DNA of 64,000 nucleotides from Girardinichthys multiradiatus (lineage: Eukaryota; Chordata; Actinopteri; Cyprinodontiformes; Goodeidae). A program made the position numbers and the translations under genes. A model generated the notes under the pieces. The model ran no database searches. It was not told where the DNA came from and was given only the letters and a program-made list of their open reading frames with translations. This document shows, in pieces, positions 32,141 through 44,964 of this stretch. The stretch is taken from NCBI RefSeq assembly GCF_021462225.1, contig NC_061798.1:25459320-25523319 (forward strand). The letters are read 5' to 3'. Each line of letters starts with the position of its first letter. Position 1 is the first letter of the stretch.

Positions 32141-32869
32141 ACAACTGTTAAAAAATGTATAAGTAAACACTAAAGGAAGAACATCTGCTATGTTTAAAAT
32201 AGGTTATAAGTGATGTCAAAAAGCCTAGAAAAGTGTAACAGCCAAAAAGATTGTATTGTTCATGTAAGCTTGCTATCATGAAGACAATGCCAGTATCTCA
32301 TTTTTGTTATACTATGTTAGTTTGCTTTTTTTGTTTTATAAACTAAGTTAGTCGGTTATGACTTGTGTTCTCTAAAACCTGTTTAACATAATGAATATGG
32401 ATGACTATTTTAAAAAACAATAATCAAGAACAAGCTTTTTCCCCTTCATAATCTTATCTTATGTACTGCCATTATAAATCCATCTCATGAAGTGTTTGTC
32501 TATTTATCACTTTCTTATGCTTATTAACTGAATAAAAAGCTGTATGAATTACAAACTTTTGTTACCCTACATGTAAATATTCTCAAGAATTAAACACTGA
32601 CAGTTTAAATTGTTGGCCCATGCCTTTAGTATCAACTTTAAATGCTTATTTGGCTTTTATATATTGATAGTATTCTGTATGTAGTACACAGTGAAGGTCT
32701 GCTCGTATTCTTGGTTAAGGTTCTCTTTTCTGGAATTTTTGTACCACAGTAGTTTGTAGCTGACATCTGCTAGACTGGATATGATTTATGGTAATCTACA
32801 GAGATGGTTGATATTACATTGAAACAAGAAAGCCTCTGGAGACTGTATGATGTAAAGAGTTTTAGCCAC
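32141..32869. other. Intergenic, no gene recognised
   Basis: AT-rich, short ORFs only. Confidence 0.5.
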
Positions 32870-33860
32870 TCGTGAACAAGACCCCGAGATACTTAAACTC
32901 CTCCATTTGAGGTAGGAACTCCCCTCCAACCTGAAGAGGACAAGCCACCCTTTTCAGGTCGAGAACCATGGCCTCGGACTTGGAGGAGCTGATCCTCATC
33001 CCAGCCACTTCACACTCGGCTGGGAACCGCCCCCAGCGCATGCTGTAGGTCTTGGCTAGAGGGGGCCAGCAGGACCATGTCATATGCAAAAAGAAGAGAC
33101 GAAATGCTCTGGTCCTCAAACCAGACCCCCTTTGGCCCTTGGCGGTGCCTAGAAATCCTGTCCATAAAAGTTATGAACAGGACCGGTGACAAAGGGCAGC
33201 CCTGCCGGAGTCCAACATGCCCCGGGAACAGGTCCAACTTAGTGCCGACAATGTGAACCAAACTCTTGTTCCACTTGTACAGAGACCGGATGGCCCCTAA
33301 CAAAGGGCCCCCGACTCCATACTCCTTGAGCACCCCCCACAGGGCACCACGAGGGACACAGTCGAATGCTTTCTCCAGGTCCACAATACACATGTAGACC
33401 GGTTGGGCAAACTCCCATGAACCCTTGAGTACCCTGTAGAGGGTATAGAGCTGGTCTAGTGTTCCACGGCTGGGACGAAAACCACACTGCTCCTCCTGAA
33501 GCCGAGGCTTGACTATCGGCTGCACTCTCCTCTCCAATACCCTGGCGTAGGCCTTACCAGGGAGGCTGAGGAGTGTGATCCCCCTATAGTTGGAACAGAC
33601 CCTCCGATGACCCTTCTTATGAAGGGGGACCACCACCCCAGTCTGCTAGTCCAGAGGCACTGTCCATGACCACCACGCAATGTTGAAGAGGCGTGCCAAC
33701 CATGACAGCCCCACAACATCCAGAGACTTGAGGTACTCAGGGCGGATCTCATCCACCCCCGAAGCCCTGCCACCTCTGTGTCTTCAGCCTGGGTGATGAA
33801 ATTGTCCAACCCCGAGTCCCCAGCCTCTGTTTCCACCAGGGAATGCATGATGGCAGGATT
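32870..33860 (-). pseudogene. Rex3 (RTE-clade LINE) reverse transcriptase fragment
   Basis: The minus-strand translation shows, in order, DEIRPEYLKSLDVVGLSWL, VVPLHKKGHRRVCSNYRGIT, EEQCGFRPSRGTLDQL, VDLEKAFDCVPRG, GLRQGCPLSPVLF, LLFAYDMVLLA and GMRISSSKSEAMVL...EFKYLGVLF. This order and wording is Rex3, the common teleost RTE-type element. The catalytic FADD reads FAYD (GAT to TAT near 33082), removing one metal-binding Asp. A TAG at about 33645 and a frame change between 33010 and 33119 also break it. Neither the endonuclease nor the 3' UTR is present, so both ends were lost. Confidence 0.92.
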
Positions 33861-34019
33861 GCCCCAGGGCAGCTGTGGCTACAATGTAGTCTACCACTGT
33901 CAGTGTGTGAATGTGTGGATGAATGGGTGAATGACTGATTGTAGTGTAAAGCACTTTCGGCTGTCTGGGCTCTTGATAAAGCGGTATACAAGTGCAGGCC
34001 ATTTACCATTTACCATGTT
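33861..34019 (+). mobile_element. LINE 3'-end fragment with CATTTAC tail
   Basis: GCAGCTGTGGCTACAATGTA, then GTGTGAATG units, AAAGCACTTTCGGCTG and ATTTACCATTTACCAT. This is a very common teleost LINE terminus, on the plus strand and 5'-truncated, abutting the inverted Rex3 fragment head to head. Confidence 0.6.
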
Positions 34020-35773
34020 TCACTTCACACCCACGCAATTTCATGCAGATTTGTCTGACTTTTTGTCTGTAATGCTGAGAGCAAATTAGCTTCTGTGTAG
34101 TCATACCTGAGAAATGAGAATAATCTGCCAAAACCAGGAGGGTAGAGCTCCCAATTTCCTATTAACAAGGTCATATCCTGTCTGGTGAAAAACAGGAAAC
34201 AAAGGCTGCCCTCGCAAAAAAAAAGACTGACATCTCACTTCTGTGTATCACAGATGTCATGAAACTCTTAGAGCCACACTCCTTTATTTGGCACTTATGA
34301 GCACAAACATGCTTGAGTCCATATAGCTGGCCAACTCAAAATCCATCTAGCAGCCTTGCTGTTTTGCTGCTCTGTGACAGATAAATCTGAGTTCTGGTTT
34401 TGTGCTTCTGTGTTTACATTCAGTGCCCACGGCAACTGTCAGTCACTGCTGTCGTTTTTGAATAAGCCTCACTGGGAGATGAGGGCTCATTTGATTTGAT
34501 CGCGTAGGGGAAGCATAAGGCCTGTTTCACTATGTCTCACACACGTGTACACACACACAAACACACTCACAGAGGGAAGAGAAAGTTGCTATTTCTACAA
34601 AACATCAGATCCTCTTGAATGCGCATACACTGGCAGCATGCATAAACACCACCAGGATACAGACAGGCACAGAGACACAGACTTTTAAGTATGAATTAAC
34701 TTGGGCCACTCTGAAAATCTGTTTTATTACACAATTGTGACTGCTATTTGCATCTTTGTGAAAAGAGATTGACTTTAGGAAAAGACATAAGGAATGACAA
34801 ACAAGAAGTCAAACATTAGAAATATATGCATAACATCACAATAAAGAGAAGGAAGATACAATAAAGTGAATGAGACGGTCTGGTCAGAAACCACCAATAT
34901 TCTCTTAGGACAGTGAAAGTGCAGACAGAGTGGGCTAGCTTGGCCTGTTAAACTTGAGAGCTAGTAATGGACATTTAGCATTAAATTGCCCCTCTGCTCC
35001 TGGTATAAGAGGATAGAAGGAGCTGTAAACTACCGGAGACTAACAACAAAAAATCAGCAACAGAGATTTATTGTGTATCTATTACACAGACAATCCCTCT
35101 TCAGATGGAGTTCACAGCCAATATTCTAGGATCATAACTCTCAGAAACACCTTATTGGTTTATTTTACATATACAATATGAGATTAGGATTCACAAAGTA
35201 AGCCAAGGGTCTTAAATTTTGAAGACAAACATGTTTAAGGTTGTTTGTGAGAAATCTCTGCATTTTGAGTCTCTCAAAGCTTAGTAACGTGTTTGGTGAC
35301 GGTGTCTGCCCATAAGAGTCAGAAGATAGAACGAGAAGAGCCATCATCGAATGTCATTCCACTCTACCTTGATGTCCATTCTCATCTTGCTTTCATTATC
35401 TGAACTGAACAGCAACAATGTTTTGATGACCATTTTATACCATTGTTTTGCTTTTTGTTCTCTCTAGAGATTTCTTTATTGTTAATAAATCCCTTGTCTT
35501 TATAATGCTGGCAGACTTACTCTGCATTTACTTATCAAACTACCAGATAAAAAGGACCATTTACAGAGAGAATATTTGCAAAAAAATGTATCTTAAAAAT
35601 CAAAGTCCAGTACTCTCCAATATTCTCTTTCGCCCTTTGGTCTCCAGCAAGCACTCAGGGAATAATTTTAGATACAGATATTTCCCTCCATAGCTTGCTT
35701 CTTTTTACCACTTAACAGGTGTTAATGACTGTTTGAATAAAAAAGGTAACAAACACCACCAGTTTGTTGCACG
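34020..35773. other. Intergenic, no gene recognised
   Basis: AT-rich with a short CA-rich tract at 34530-34570. Confidence 0.5.
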
Positions 35774-35775
35774 TA

Positions 35776-37041
35776 CAGGGGTTGGACAATGAAACTGAAA
35801 CACCTGTCATTTTAGTGTGGGAGGTTTCATGGCTAAATTGGACCAGCCTGGTAGCCAGTCTTCATTGATTACACATTGCACCAGTAAGAGCAGAGTGTGA
35901 AGGTTCAATTAGCAGGGTAAAAGCACAGTTTTGCTCAAAATATTGAAATGCACACAACATTATGGGTGACATACCAGAGTTCAAAAGAGGACAAATTGTT
36001 GGTGCACGTCTTGCTGGCGCATCTGTGACCAAGACAGCAAGTCTTTGTGATGTATCAAGAGCCACTGTATCCAGGGTAATGTCAGCATACCATCAAGAAG
36101 GACGAACCTCATCCAACAGGATTAACTGTGGACGCAAGAGGAAGCTGTCTAAAAGGAATGTTCGGGTGATAACCCGGATTGTATCCAAAAAACATGAAAC
36201 CACGGCTGCCCAAATCACGACAGAATTACATGCGCACCTCAACTCTCCTGTTTCCACCAGAACTGTCCGTCGGGAGCTCCACAGGGTCAATATACACGGC
36301 CGGGCTGCTATAGTCAAACCTTTGGTCACTCATGCCAATGCCGTCGGTTCCAATGGTGCAAGGAGCGCAAACCTTGGGCTGTGGATAATGTGAAACATGT
36401 ATTGTTCTCTGATGAGTCCACCTTTACTGTTTTCCCCACATCCGGGAAAGTTACGGTGTGGAGAAGCCCCAAAGAAGCGTACCACCCAGACTGTTGCATG
36501 CCCAGAGTGAAGCATTGGGGTGGATCAGTGATAGTTTGGGCTGCCATATTATGGCATTCCCTTGGCCCAATACTTGTGCTAGATGGGTGCGTCACTGCCA
36601 AGGACTACCGAACCATTCTTGAGGACCATGTGCATCCAATGGTTCAAACATTGTATCCTGAAGGCTGTGCCGTGTAACAGGATGACAATGCACCAATACA
36701 CACAGCAAGACTGGTGAAAGATTGGTTTGATGAACATGAAAGTGAAGTTGAACATCTCCCATGGCCTGCACAGTCACCAGATCTAAATATTATTGAGCCA
36801 CTTTGGGATGTTTTGGAGGAGCGAGTCAGGAAATGTTTTCCTCCACCAGTATCACGTAGTGACCTGGCCACTATCCTGCAAGAAGAATGGCTTAAAATTC
36901 CTCTGACCACTGTGCAAGACTTGCATATGTCATTCCCAAGACGAATCGATGCTGTATTGGCCGCAAAAGGAGGCCCTACACCATACTAATAAATTAATGT
37001 GGTCTAAAACCAGGTGTTTCAGTTTCATTGTCCAACCCCTG
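35776..37041 (+). mobile_element. DD36E (Incomer-like) Tc1/mariner transposon, full length
   Basis: 1,266 bp bounded by 31-bp perfect inverted repeats beginning CAGGGGTTGGACAATGAAAC, with TA on both sides (35774-35775 and 37042-37043). It holds a single transposase gene. This is the reference copy for the other two in the window. Confidence 0.97.
35962..36989 (+). pseudogene. DD36E transposase, nearly complete, one frameshift and one stop
   Basis: A recombinase for cut-and-paste transposition. The N-terminal helix-turn-helix (EFKRGQIVGARLAGASVTKT) begins at ATG 35962; a second DNA-binding segment follows with RKRKLSKRNVRVITRIVSKK. The core has FSDEST, QDDNAPIH and NIIEPLW, 36 residues between the last two acids. 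Relative to the copy at position 1, bases are lost after VTHANA (about 36342), shifting the frame until it is picked up again by 36381, and a TAT to TAA change makes a stop at 36676-36678. All three catalytic residues are otherwise present. The frame ends at TAA 36987-36989, just inside the 3' repeat. Confidence 0.95.
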
Positions 37042-37043
37042 TA

Positions 37044-38520
37044 GGCAGCTAGGATCAAGGAACGCCTCTTGTATATAGTATAACATTATGATAGAATGTG
37101 GCCATACACCATGGCTGGCTAAAGACCCTGGAGTTGATCTGTTTTGCAGGTGTTATTTGGAACCTGGACTGCATTTTAACATCTGTGGTTCCAGATCTGA
37201 AATAATTATTCTTGTCCAATAACAGTCAAATCTGGCTTTTTAATGAATTATATTTTAAATGTCTCGCCATTTTCAATATGTATACAATATGTATACATAA
37301 CAGCCAAATGTGACAATAATTTATGTGACATTAATTTAATTATGTCTTGACCCACCCCCTTTAAGCAAAATGCAATACAGATATCAGTCAGGCCTTTAGT
37401 GACATCTGTTAAATTGGAGACAAGACTGCAAACATTAGCAAACAAAAATATAACAACAGTAAGCAAACCACAAGATGCAACAAGAGCTTTTTTTTTTATC
37501 AATTTATCTATCAAAAGATTATTTTAAGTTATTCATTGAAAGAGTCATTGATTTTATTCTGTTTACAGCGAAAAGCATTCTTACCAAAGCAAATTACATT
37601 TATTAAAAGCTGTTTTCCCTGCAAGACCCAATCTGCATAATCAAGCTCACAGATCATTACCATGTGTGCCACATTAAAATTGTGCCAAACTTCAATGAAG
37701 GTAAGATTGCCTATGCATGACCAGTTTCATCCTCATTTTGAAAGTGTGGGGCATATCTAGATATAAGCTGCCCACAGATTTTTCTGCTTTGAACTAAGGT
37801 GTAACCACATTTTCTTTACTGCCTCTAGAGCTGCTGTTTCTGTCACAGATTTTATATTTACAGGTTAAGAATCCCATGCTCTATCTACAACTAGTGGTGA
37901 CTTCCTTAAGGGCAATTAACTTAAAACTTCTCTCCCATTACAGTCTTGGAGCAGGCACATCATTGATTCCCATTAACTGCAGGTACTGCTGCAAGCGAAG
38001 TGTGCATAAATTTCACACTCCATTTAAAGACACGCACACACAAACGCATGTCCACGTCAAAGAGTGTCAGCATGACAGACACCACCGACTGAATTAGGAT
38101 TTTAAAAAGATGAACAGCTTTGTGCAAAAACTCATTAAGAGTAGTTCACAACTGACATTGCTTTATTAAACATGTGCTTACAGTATACATGCAGGCACAC
38201 ACATTTACACACAGAGACACACATTCAGCACCACTCTTGGGACTTAATTATTGCCACATATAAGCCAGGAGGAAGCTACTTTATTATATTAACATGGTTT
38301 CATTTTCCTTTTAATATTCAAGGAAATCCTATTAAACTGAGAGACTTTGCTGGAAAACTAAAATTGGATCTTGATTAAATAAAACTACATTTGTCCCTCT
38401 CCTGTTAAAAAAAAAAACCCAAAAAACTGAGATGCCTGTGTTGGTTCACCTATCCTCACACTGACCTCTTAACTATTGTGACATGTTTTGGTATGTCAAT
38501 CTTTCATTCCATTTAGATTT
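37044..38520. other. AT-rich intergenic, no gene recognised
   Basis: Short ORFs only; CACACA-rich patch near 38030. Confidence 0.5.
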
Positions 38521-38940
38521 TTCTTTTTCAGGACATAAAATATAAATTATGGAGTTTCAATGAAAATTCAATCAGCATCAAGTCTGCATTCCTCTTCAGC
38601 CAATCATCCTTCAAGGCTTCGCTTTTAAAGACCTTCATCCACGGATCCTCCTGCTCTTCAGCTGAGCTTCGACCCTCCTTAAACTGATCTTCACCATCTT
38701 CCTACCAATCTCCTCCCGGCTTCCTCACCTCCTCTGGCCTCCACTCCACCACCAGTACCTGGATCCCAGGGGGGAAAACATCTCTAATTCTAATCCTAAA
38801 ATGTTCATTCAAGTTTATGTCATTCTCAGCATCTATGTCTTCCACTGAGGCCCATTGCCAAAGAAATAAACATTTGCTTAAACTTCTATAATCGCCATCT
38901 TTATGTTTCTCTTATTGTGAGTCTTTTCATGTTGAATTTC
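38521..38940 (+). repeat. Dispersed repeat family copy (related to the 438-bp unit)
   Basis: The reverse complement of this stretch aligns along its length with the unit at 28382-29255 (shared blocks GCCTTGAAGGAT.ATTGGCTGA, GGATC..GGTACTGGTG, AGACAT..ATGCTGA). Here an AATAAAC signal precedes TTTCTCTTATTGTGAGTC. The AATAAA then TTCTCTT-TGAGTC order also occurs in the minus-strand ERV's candidate LTR. Confidence 0.65.
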
Positions 38941-41900
38941 TTTTGGCACAGAAGAAAAGTGCCTTTGCTTTTGTAGGCAGTATTTGCCTCATTCCTTTTA
39001 TGTGTAAGACTTACATCCTGATAGTCCTTCCACCAACACTGGGATTGCTGCATTAAACTGCACTATTCTGAACACAAATCTACAGCACTATCTTTTATTC
39101 TTTTTCAATGAAAAGCATAGCTTGAGATTTAATGATTTTCTTTAAACTCCTTCTGCTGTAAGGTTGAGCTTCTTTGACAGTCTTCGCACAGGGATATTTG
39201 TTTTATTCCTTAAGGAATACATAATAAAATCACATCTATTTTGATAAATGTCTGACATTCATGCACATTACTGTATATACTTTCATTCAACATCTTATTT
39301 TCAAACAATTTGAAATAGCTCTGCTGTCAAGAACACAAAACCCTGCAGGAATGTGTTATAGATTATTTATGATGTTAATTGCTCACAACATGACATCTCT
39401 TTCAATGTGAGGTCTGTTAGTCACATCATATTGCCTGGTAGTGACAGCGAGCCTTTCAGCTGGCTCTTGTTTCTGTTTTTGATGTTAGTAAAATGTTATT
39501 TGTTCAGTGGTATTTTTGGGTTTTACTGCACACTAACACCGAATCACTCAGAATTTCTATTAAAAAAATTAAATTATTTTAGGGTTTTTTAAGTTTACAT
39601 TTAACATGCACCATCTGAGTAATATTGTACGTTTACTGGCAGAGCAGCCTATTGGCTTTTATGTTTTGCAAATACAATTGATAGAGGTTCAAAAATATAT
39701 ATATCCTTTAGTATTTCAGTATTCTTTAACAGAAAAACTTGCAGCTTCAGATTACTTCTGAAGTAAATGTTTTACAATGCATCAAATTATATGATGTGCA
39801 ATTCGTAAGTTAGATCTGCGAACTAGAACAGTTTTTAACTTTTGCTTTACATAACTTTGAAGCAAGTTTTAGCTCATTGGAAAAATGTCTGTCCTGGTTT
39901 TGTTTTTTTTTTAGTTTGAAGTCACCTATCTCACACAATCAATATCATCAGTATAGCCTTAAGGATTCATTATATTTTCCTTATCTTAGGAGCACACAGA
40001 CAGACACAATTAGCAAGGAGCTGGTGAATAAACCTAAGCAATCAGCAGCTAGTCACAAAAGTGCTTTGGGTGGCAACTGTCAATAAAACGTGGATGTATA
40101 TCAATAAAGATAGAAATCAGTTTTAGTGGTTACTGAACTAATAAAATATTACAGTAAGACATGCAAAGACTCTGGATATAACTCTCGCTACACTTGTTAA
40201 CCTTGTTTGATCAACAGTAAACATTATTGTTTTCTTACTTAGACACATAGTCCTTTAAAGTAATTAAATTTAGACATTTTTAAATTTTGTACAAATAGAA
40301 ACCACAGATTTTGTTTGCAGGTCACCATAAGCAGAAGATGTCATGATGCGTTGGATTTTGTTATTCTTTTGGTTTAGGTATTGACTTAACTTTTCCTTTA
40401 CTCCATTGTCTCCTACGTGTGTTTATTTAGTGTCCATCCCTAAACAATTCCATTATCTCCCTCTAGTTCCCTGCGTCAGCCACATTAGCAGCCAGTTAAT
40501 CAGACTTAACTGTTTCTTATCCAGTTAACAGTCCTCTCAATATTAAGGCTCTTCATTTTTTCTTTTTTTTGTTCTGCTTTGTTGGTTTTCATCTGGTCAA
40601 TCTTCAGTTTTGTATGTTCCTTTTTTTGATAGCTTATAACAGTAATCATTAGATTATTTTTTTATACTGATGTATATTTTATCAGTAAACAAATGCATGC
40701 ATGAACTCTAAGGCTAGGTCACTCAAAAGCTGTACGACAGACAACAAACAGTGTGCTGTAAGCTCCATGAAAAACTGGTACAAATAGTCTATAGGTTTAG
40801 TTCATGTCTCAAATCGATTGTGAAATAGTTATGTTTTCTTTTTTTTTGTAGAACATAATATTGTTTAACTGCATATTTGTTGAATTTTCATCTGACGTGG
40901 AATTAATTCCACAACTGTTTGCATCAGTGTATTGGGATTCATGCAGTTAGAACCAAACCAACTCTAAGAGTTTTTGAGAAAGGAGATATTGGTTAAAATA
41001 GTCACACAAGTTATCAGTTTTGAGGTATTTGAGTTTTAAGAAATCTAACGTCCCATTTAAGTTATTTGATGTTGCATTCATAAAGGAAAAACAGGGATCC
41101 ATAGCCCTTAGCTTGGCCAAATCTGTTTGATGTTGCTTTTGAGGGCAGTTAGGAAGGTGAGTTATGACAGATAAAGTTGACTGGACTGGATTCTTAGTGA
41201 GTTCTTGTGGAGGAAGGTAAGCTTCCTTGGTGAGCATTGCAATATTGTTCTGAAATTCCTTGAAGATCCAAGGAAGAATCAATTTCACTTCTACATAGGC
41301 ATGGACAATTTGGCAATACTTGGGATTCCCACTGGTCATTTTATACCAGGGGTGCCCGTATATATACGTATATATATTGCATTTTAATGGTAGGTAGATC
41401 TTTGTGACTTGGTAATTTTATTGGTCGAATATTGCATATTCTTTAATGTTCTTGTTGTGTATTCTTTAAATACAATGTAACTAAATCTAAGCTATTTGTG
41501 TTTGATAAAAACAAAACAAAAGATAAACCTGACTTTACATCTTTTCACATAACATGTAAAAAAGGTCGGTTACACTTGCATTCCATGATCTGCCATTTTG
41601 GGTTTTGTGTTTGTTTACATTTTTAGTTAGGTCTTTCTGATGTGCTTTCTGTTTAGTAGTTATGTACATTATGTTTATTCTCTGGCTAGGTTCTTGTATT
41701 TGTTTTCCCAATAGTTCTGTGCTCCTTAGTTTTATTAGTTCCTTTTCCCCCATGCTTAGTGTTACTTATTTTCTCCCAGGTTAGTTTTTATAGTATAGTT
41801 CTCTTGGTTAGTCCCTCATGTTTCAGTTCCTGTCTGGCAGTCAGTTATATTCTGTTATTCAGTATTTCTGTTCATTTACTTAGTTCTTTCCATGTCCTTG

Positions 41901-42532
41901 AATTTAGTTCCTTATAGAGTTACTATTTATGTTAGCTTATGTTTAGGTTTTCTTATCCCTGCTCTTCCCAGATAGTTTAGTGTTTGTTTCCCTTAGAATT
42001 GTCACTAGTTTAGTTTCCCCTCCTGTCCCTCCTTTTCCCTCAGTTCCCTACACCTGGTCTTCACACCTGCCAGCAATCATCTGATTACCTGCCTCTCTCA
42101 TTCCCTTTGTTTCACCATTCACTTCCCACTATATAAGCTTACTGGTTTTCCTTGTTCCCCATTGCTGTATCTTTCTATCCACCTGTTATGCTCCTGCCAG
42201 AGACCTGCTATGTTCCTGAAGTCCCAGCCTGTGTAGTTCCTGTTCTATGGGGTAAGAATGCTGTCAAAAACAATGCGTATGTAAAGACAGAAATGTGTGC
42301 ATATTAGTCAATAGTTGTGCACAAGTAAAATCCAAAAGAGGTATTGTATATTTTCTCTATAAGAATACAAAATAAAATGTTACAGCTTCAAGAAATTACA
42401 AACACAAAGTTCAAGTTTACAGTTGTTTATTCTTTATGAATGCAATATGCTATAACAGTTTGTGAATACGATTTATTTTCTTTGAGAATACAAATTTAAA
42501 TCAGCGACTTGGTGTCACGTGATCTCAGGCTC
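38941..42532. other. AT-rich intergenic, no gene recognised
   Basis: A 130-codon minus-strand ORF (41339-40947) has no motif I recognise and is probably chance. A pyrimidine-rich stretch at 41800-42250 with an ACTATATAAGC box near 42130 could be part of an old LTR, but ends were not found. Confidence 0.45.
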
Positions 42533-42856
42533 AGAATATGGTGGGTGGAGTTATACAATGATGTACAGTAGGTGGCAGTATGCACCTCTGAATTTGTTGT
42601 GAACCGCCAGCAGAAGAGAAGAAGAAACAGCAGCACTAGCACCAAGATGACAGACCAAGGGCATATATTAACGACATTAAGACATATATAAACTTTTTAA
42701 CATTACCTGGCTTTGTACCGTAGTTTATTGGTCCGTTCTTTTGGCGCAAGTGCTGCTGCTTCTTCTTCTTTTCTTCTGCTGGCGGTTCGCAACAAATTCA
42801 GAGGTGCATACTGCCACCTACTGTACATCATTGTATAACTCCACCCACTATATTCT
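42533..42856. repeat. Long inverted repeat (fold-back element)
   Basis: The left arm 42533-42637 (starts AGAATATGGTGGGTGGAGTT) is almost exactly complementary to the right arm 42749-42856 (ends CCACCCACTATATTCT). Weaker pairing continues inward to about 42667 and 42728. An obvious target duplication is not visible. Confidence 0.93.
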
Positions 42857-42990
42857 ATGTTTTAGCTTTGTATTTCATAAAAATAAGAATGCTTTATTTA
42901 TAATGCTCTATTTTTTTGTACTTACCTGCTTACTTTGATGACTTGCACTGAATGGAATCAGCTAGGGATGCATAGTCAGGAAAGTAGCTG

Positions 42991-43566
42991 CTAATAGCTA
43001 GCCTCAAGCACACTTCCAGATGTGAAAATTTCGTCCTCCACTGCATACACATTCAGGTGAAATAGCAATGCAATTGTTGAAGAAAGTGACTCAATCTGAG
43101 CATTTTCTAGAAAAGGGAAGCAAATGAATGTAGCAAGTACTGCAAGGTCTTGAAAGCATTTGTCAAACTGACAGACATTGTTCAATCTGCTCTGTGTAGT
43201 GTGCACTGTCAAGTTGTGCACACATCTTTGTTTGTATCTCGAGCTCTGACACAATGTTCGGGAAGTTGGCTAAGTCATGCTGCTGCAGCTTTGAGGACAG
43301 ATGTAGCATTTTCTGTTTGAAAGCATTAACTGAGCTGATCATATTGATCACAGTTTTGGTTTTTCCTTGCAGCTTTACATTAAGGTCATTCAACATGTTG
43401 GTTAGAAATGCCAAGTCTAGAAGCCACTGTTCAACATTTAGTTGGTTGTATTCTGCATGTTTCATTTCAAGTAAAAACTCCTTAATCTCTGGACAGAGCT
43501 CTCGAGACCTTTGGAGGAATCTCCCTCGACTCAACCATCTCACGTTCGTGTGGACAGCAACTTGGT
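42991..43566 (-). pseudogene. hAT-superfamily transposase fragment
   Basis: Minus-strand translation gives VHTNVRWLSRGRFLQR, WLLDLAFLTNMLNDLNVKLQGK, INMISSVNAFKQKMLHLSSK, then after a frame change FDKCFQDLAVLATFICFPF and ELSSTIALLFH-like sequence. This is the central helical part of hAT transposases of the type also found in vertebrate ZMYM6/GTF2IRD2-like genes. The BED zinc finger and the C-terminal dimerisation region are missing. It is flanked on the low-coordinate side by the fold-back element, though a link is not shown. Confidence 0.8.
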
Positions 43567-44889
43567 GATCGTGTTAATCAAACCAGACAAGCTGAGACTT
43601 ACATTAATTTGTTAGAAACTAAGTCTTTACAGCACGTTCTATGTCATGCAAGTTTTAAAGTTTAACCAGCCTTTTATGTTAGATCTGTGTCACATCAACA
43701 AAAATAGAGAAAGTTGCACATAAAACATAACCACAAGTAACCTTCTTCCATTTAGGATTAAAAAACAAGTGACTTGCAGAGGAAAGTTTGTGAATGCTGG
43801 TCTGTTTTACTGCCATTTGTAAAGCACACAAGTGTGCTGCCACAACTTTAAACAAGGCCTAATTCATAGGTTAGTTATTTATGACATTGTATCGACCTCT
43901 GTGGCAACGATTGACTTTTCAAAGTCAACCAAGTTGAGAGGCCTTGTGTATAATTGGAAGCTAAAAAACAGAGTGGTGGGATTAAATGTGAGTTTTATAT
44001 CTTTGGATGTGTGATGGGTTTCTTCTCACCTTAGGGATCTACCCACTAGCAGAATGAAAAGCTAAGGTGAAAAATGTGACATAATCTGTGCTGTGATTGG
44101 TTTGCTGTGTGATATCTTGTTTTCTTGCTCTGGAGACTCAATCAATACAACTGAGGGTGAACAAAGCTCACTTTTTCTTTCACTCACAGAAACACAAATA
44201 CACACGCACACTCACAAACCTGATTCTAGCAAGGAGAAAATGCTGAAACTAGTAAGAAAAGGTTTAACATGTCTTTTGTAGGCGTTCTCTTCAAGGAGAT
44301 GCAGTGGAAATACTCATTTACCCTTCACTTGATTCAAAAGATGCAGTTCAACATTTTGTTTTATAAATCACTTGCTTTCACCTTTGAGCATAGGACTAAG
44401 TAACCCATCAGAAAAATTGACATCACAGTAATGGATGCTTCTTTAACTGAGCATTTTGATTCCCATTTAGAAGAAGATAGATTTCTGCGTATAAAAAGCA
44501 ATATTCAGCAAGTGAAATGTTATAACTATATAGAGTGAGGGAAAGAGGTATTATAGTTGTAAAGAATATATTAAGTTTATGAGCAAAACTGTCTATTAAC
44601 GAAGGGACAATATTTTAGAGGAGAATCAATAATTCTTCGGGAGCTGTTAAGATTATTGATCAAATTATGACATTTTCTATAGAGATACTGTACATGTTTT
44701 CTTATGTTGCAATATTATCGCTGAATGGAGAAGCTAATGAGTATTGTATGGTAAAATTCGGCTTTTATGAAGAATTTTGTGCATTTCAGTATATTAAATG
44801 TCATTATAACACCGGTTAATGTATTTGAGTTATTCATTTCAAAAGGTAAAACTAATACATTATATTGATTGATCACACAGATATTTATA
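43567..44889. other. Intergenic, no gene recognised
   Basis: AT-rich, short ORFs only. Confidence 0.5.
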
Positions 44890-44964
44890 TTCTATTTAAT
44901 TCAGAGCTGCGTACTTTAAAGCACAATGTTGAGCCATCCATTCCCTTAGCTCTCAGCAGTCATG

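Noticed and set aside
40947..41339. 130-codon minus-strand ORF
   Set aside because: No motif I recognise and no supporting exon signals; cannot be distinguished from chance in AT-rich DNA.
41800..42250. Pyrimidine-rich region with ACTATATAAGC as a promoter or LTR
   Set aside because: No LTR termini, duplications or downstream gene found.
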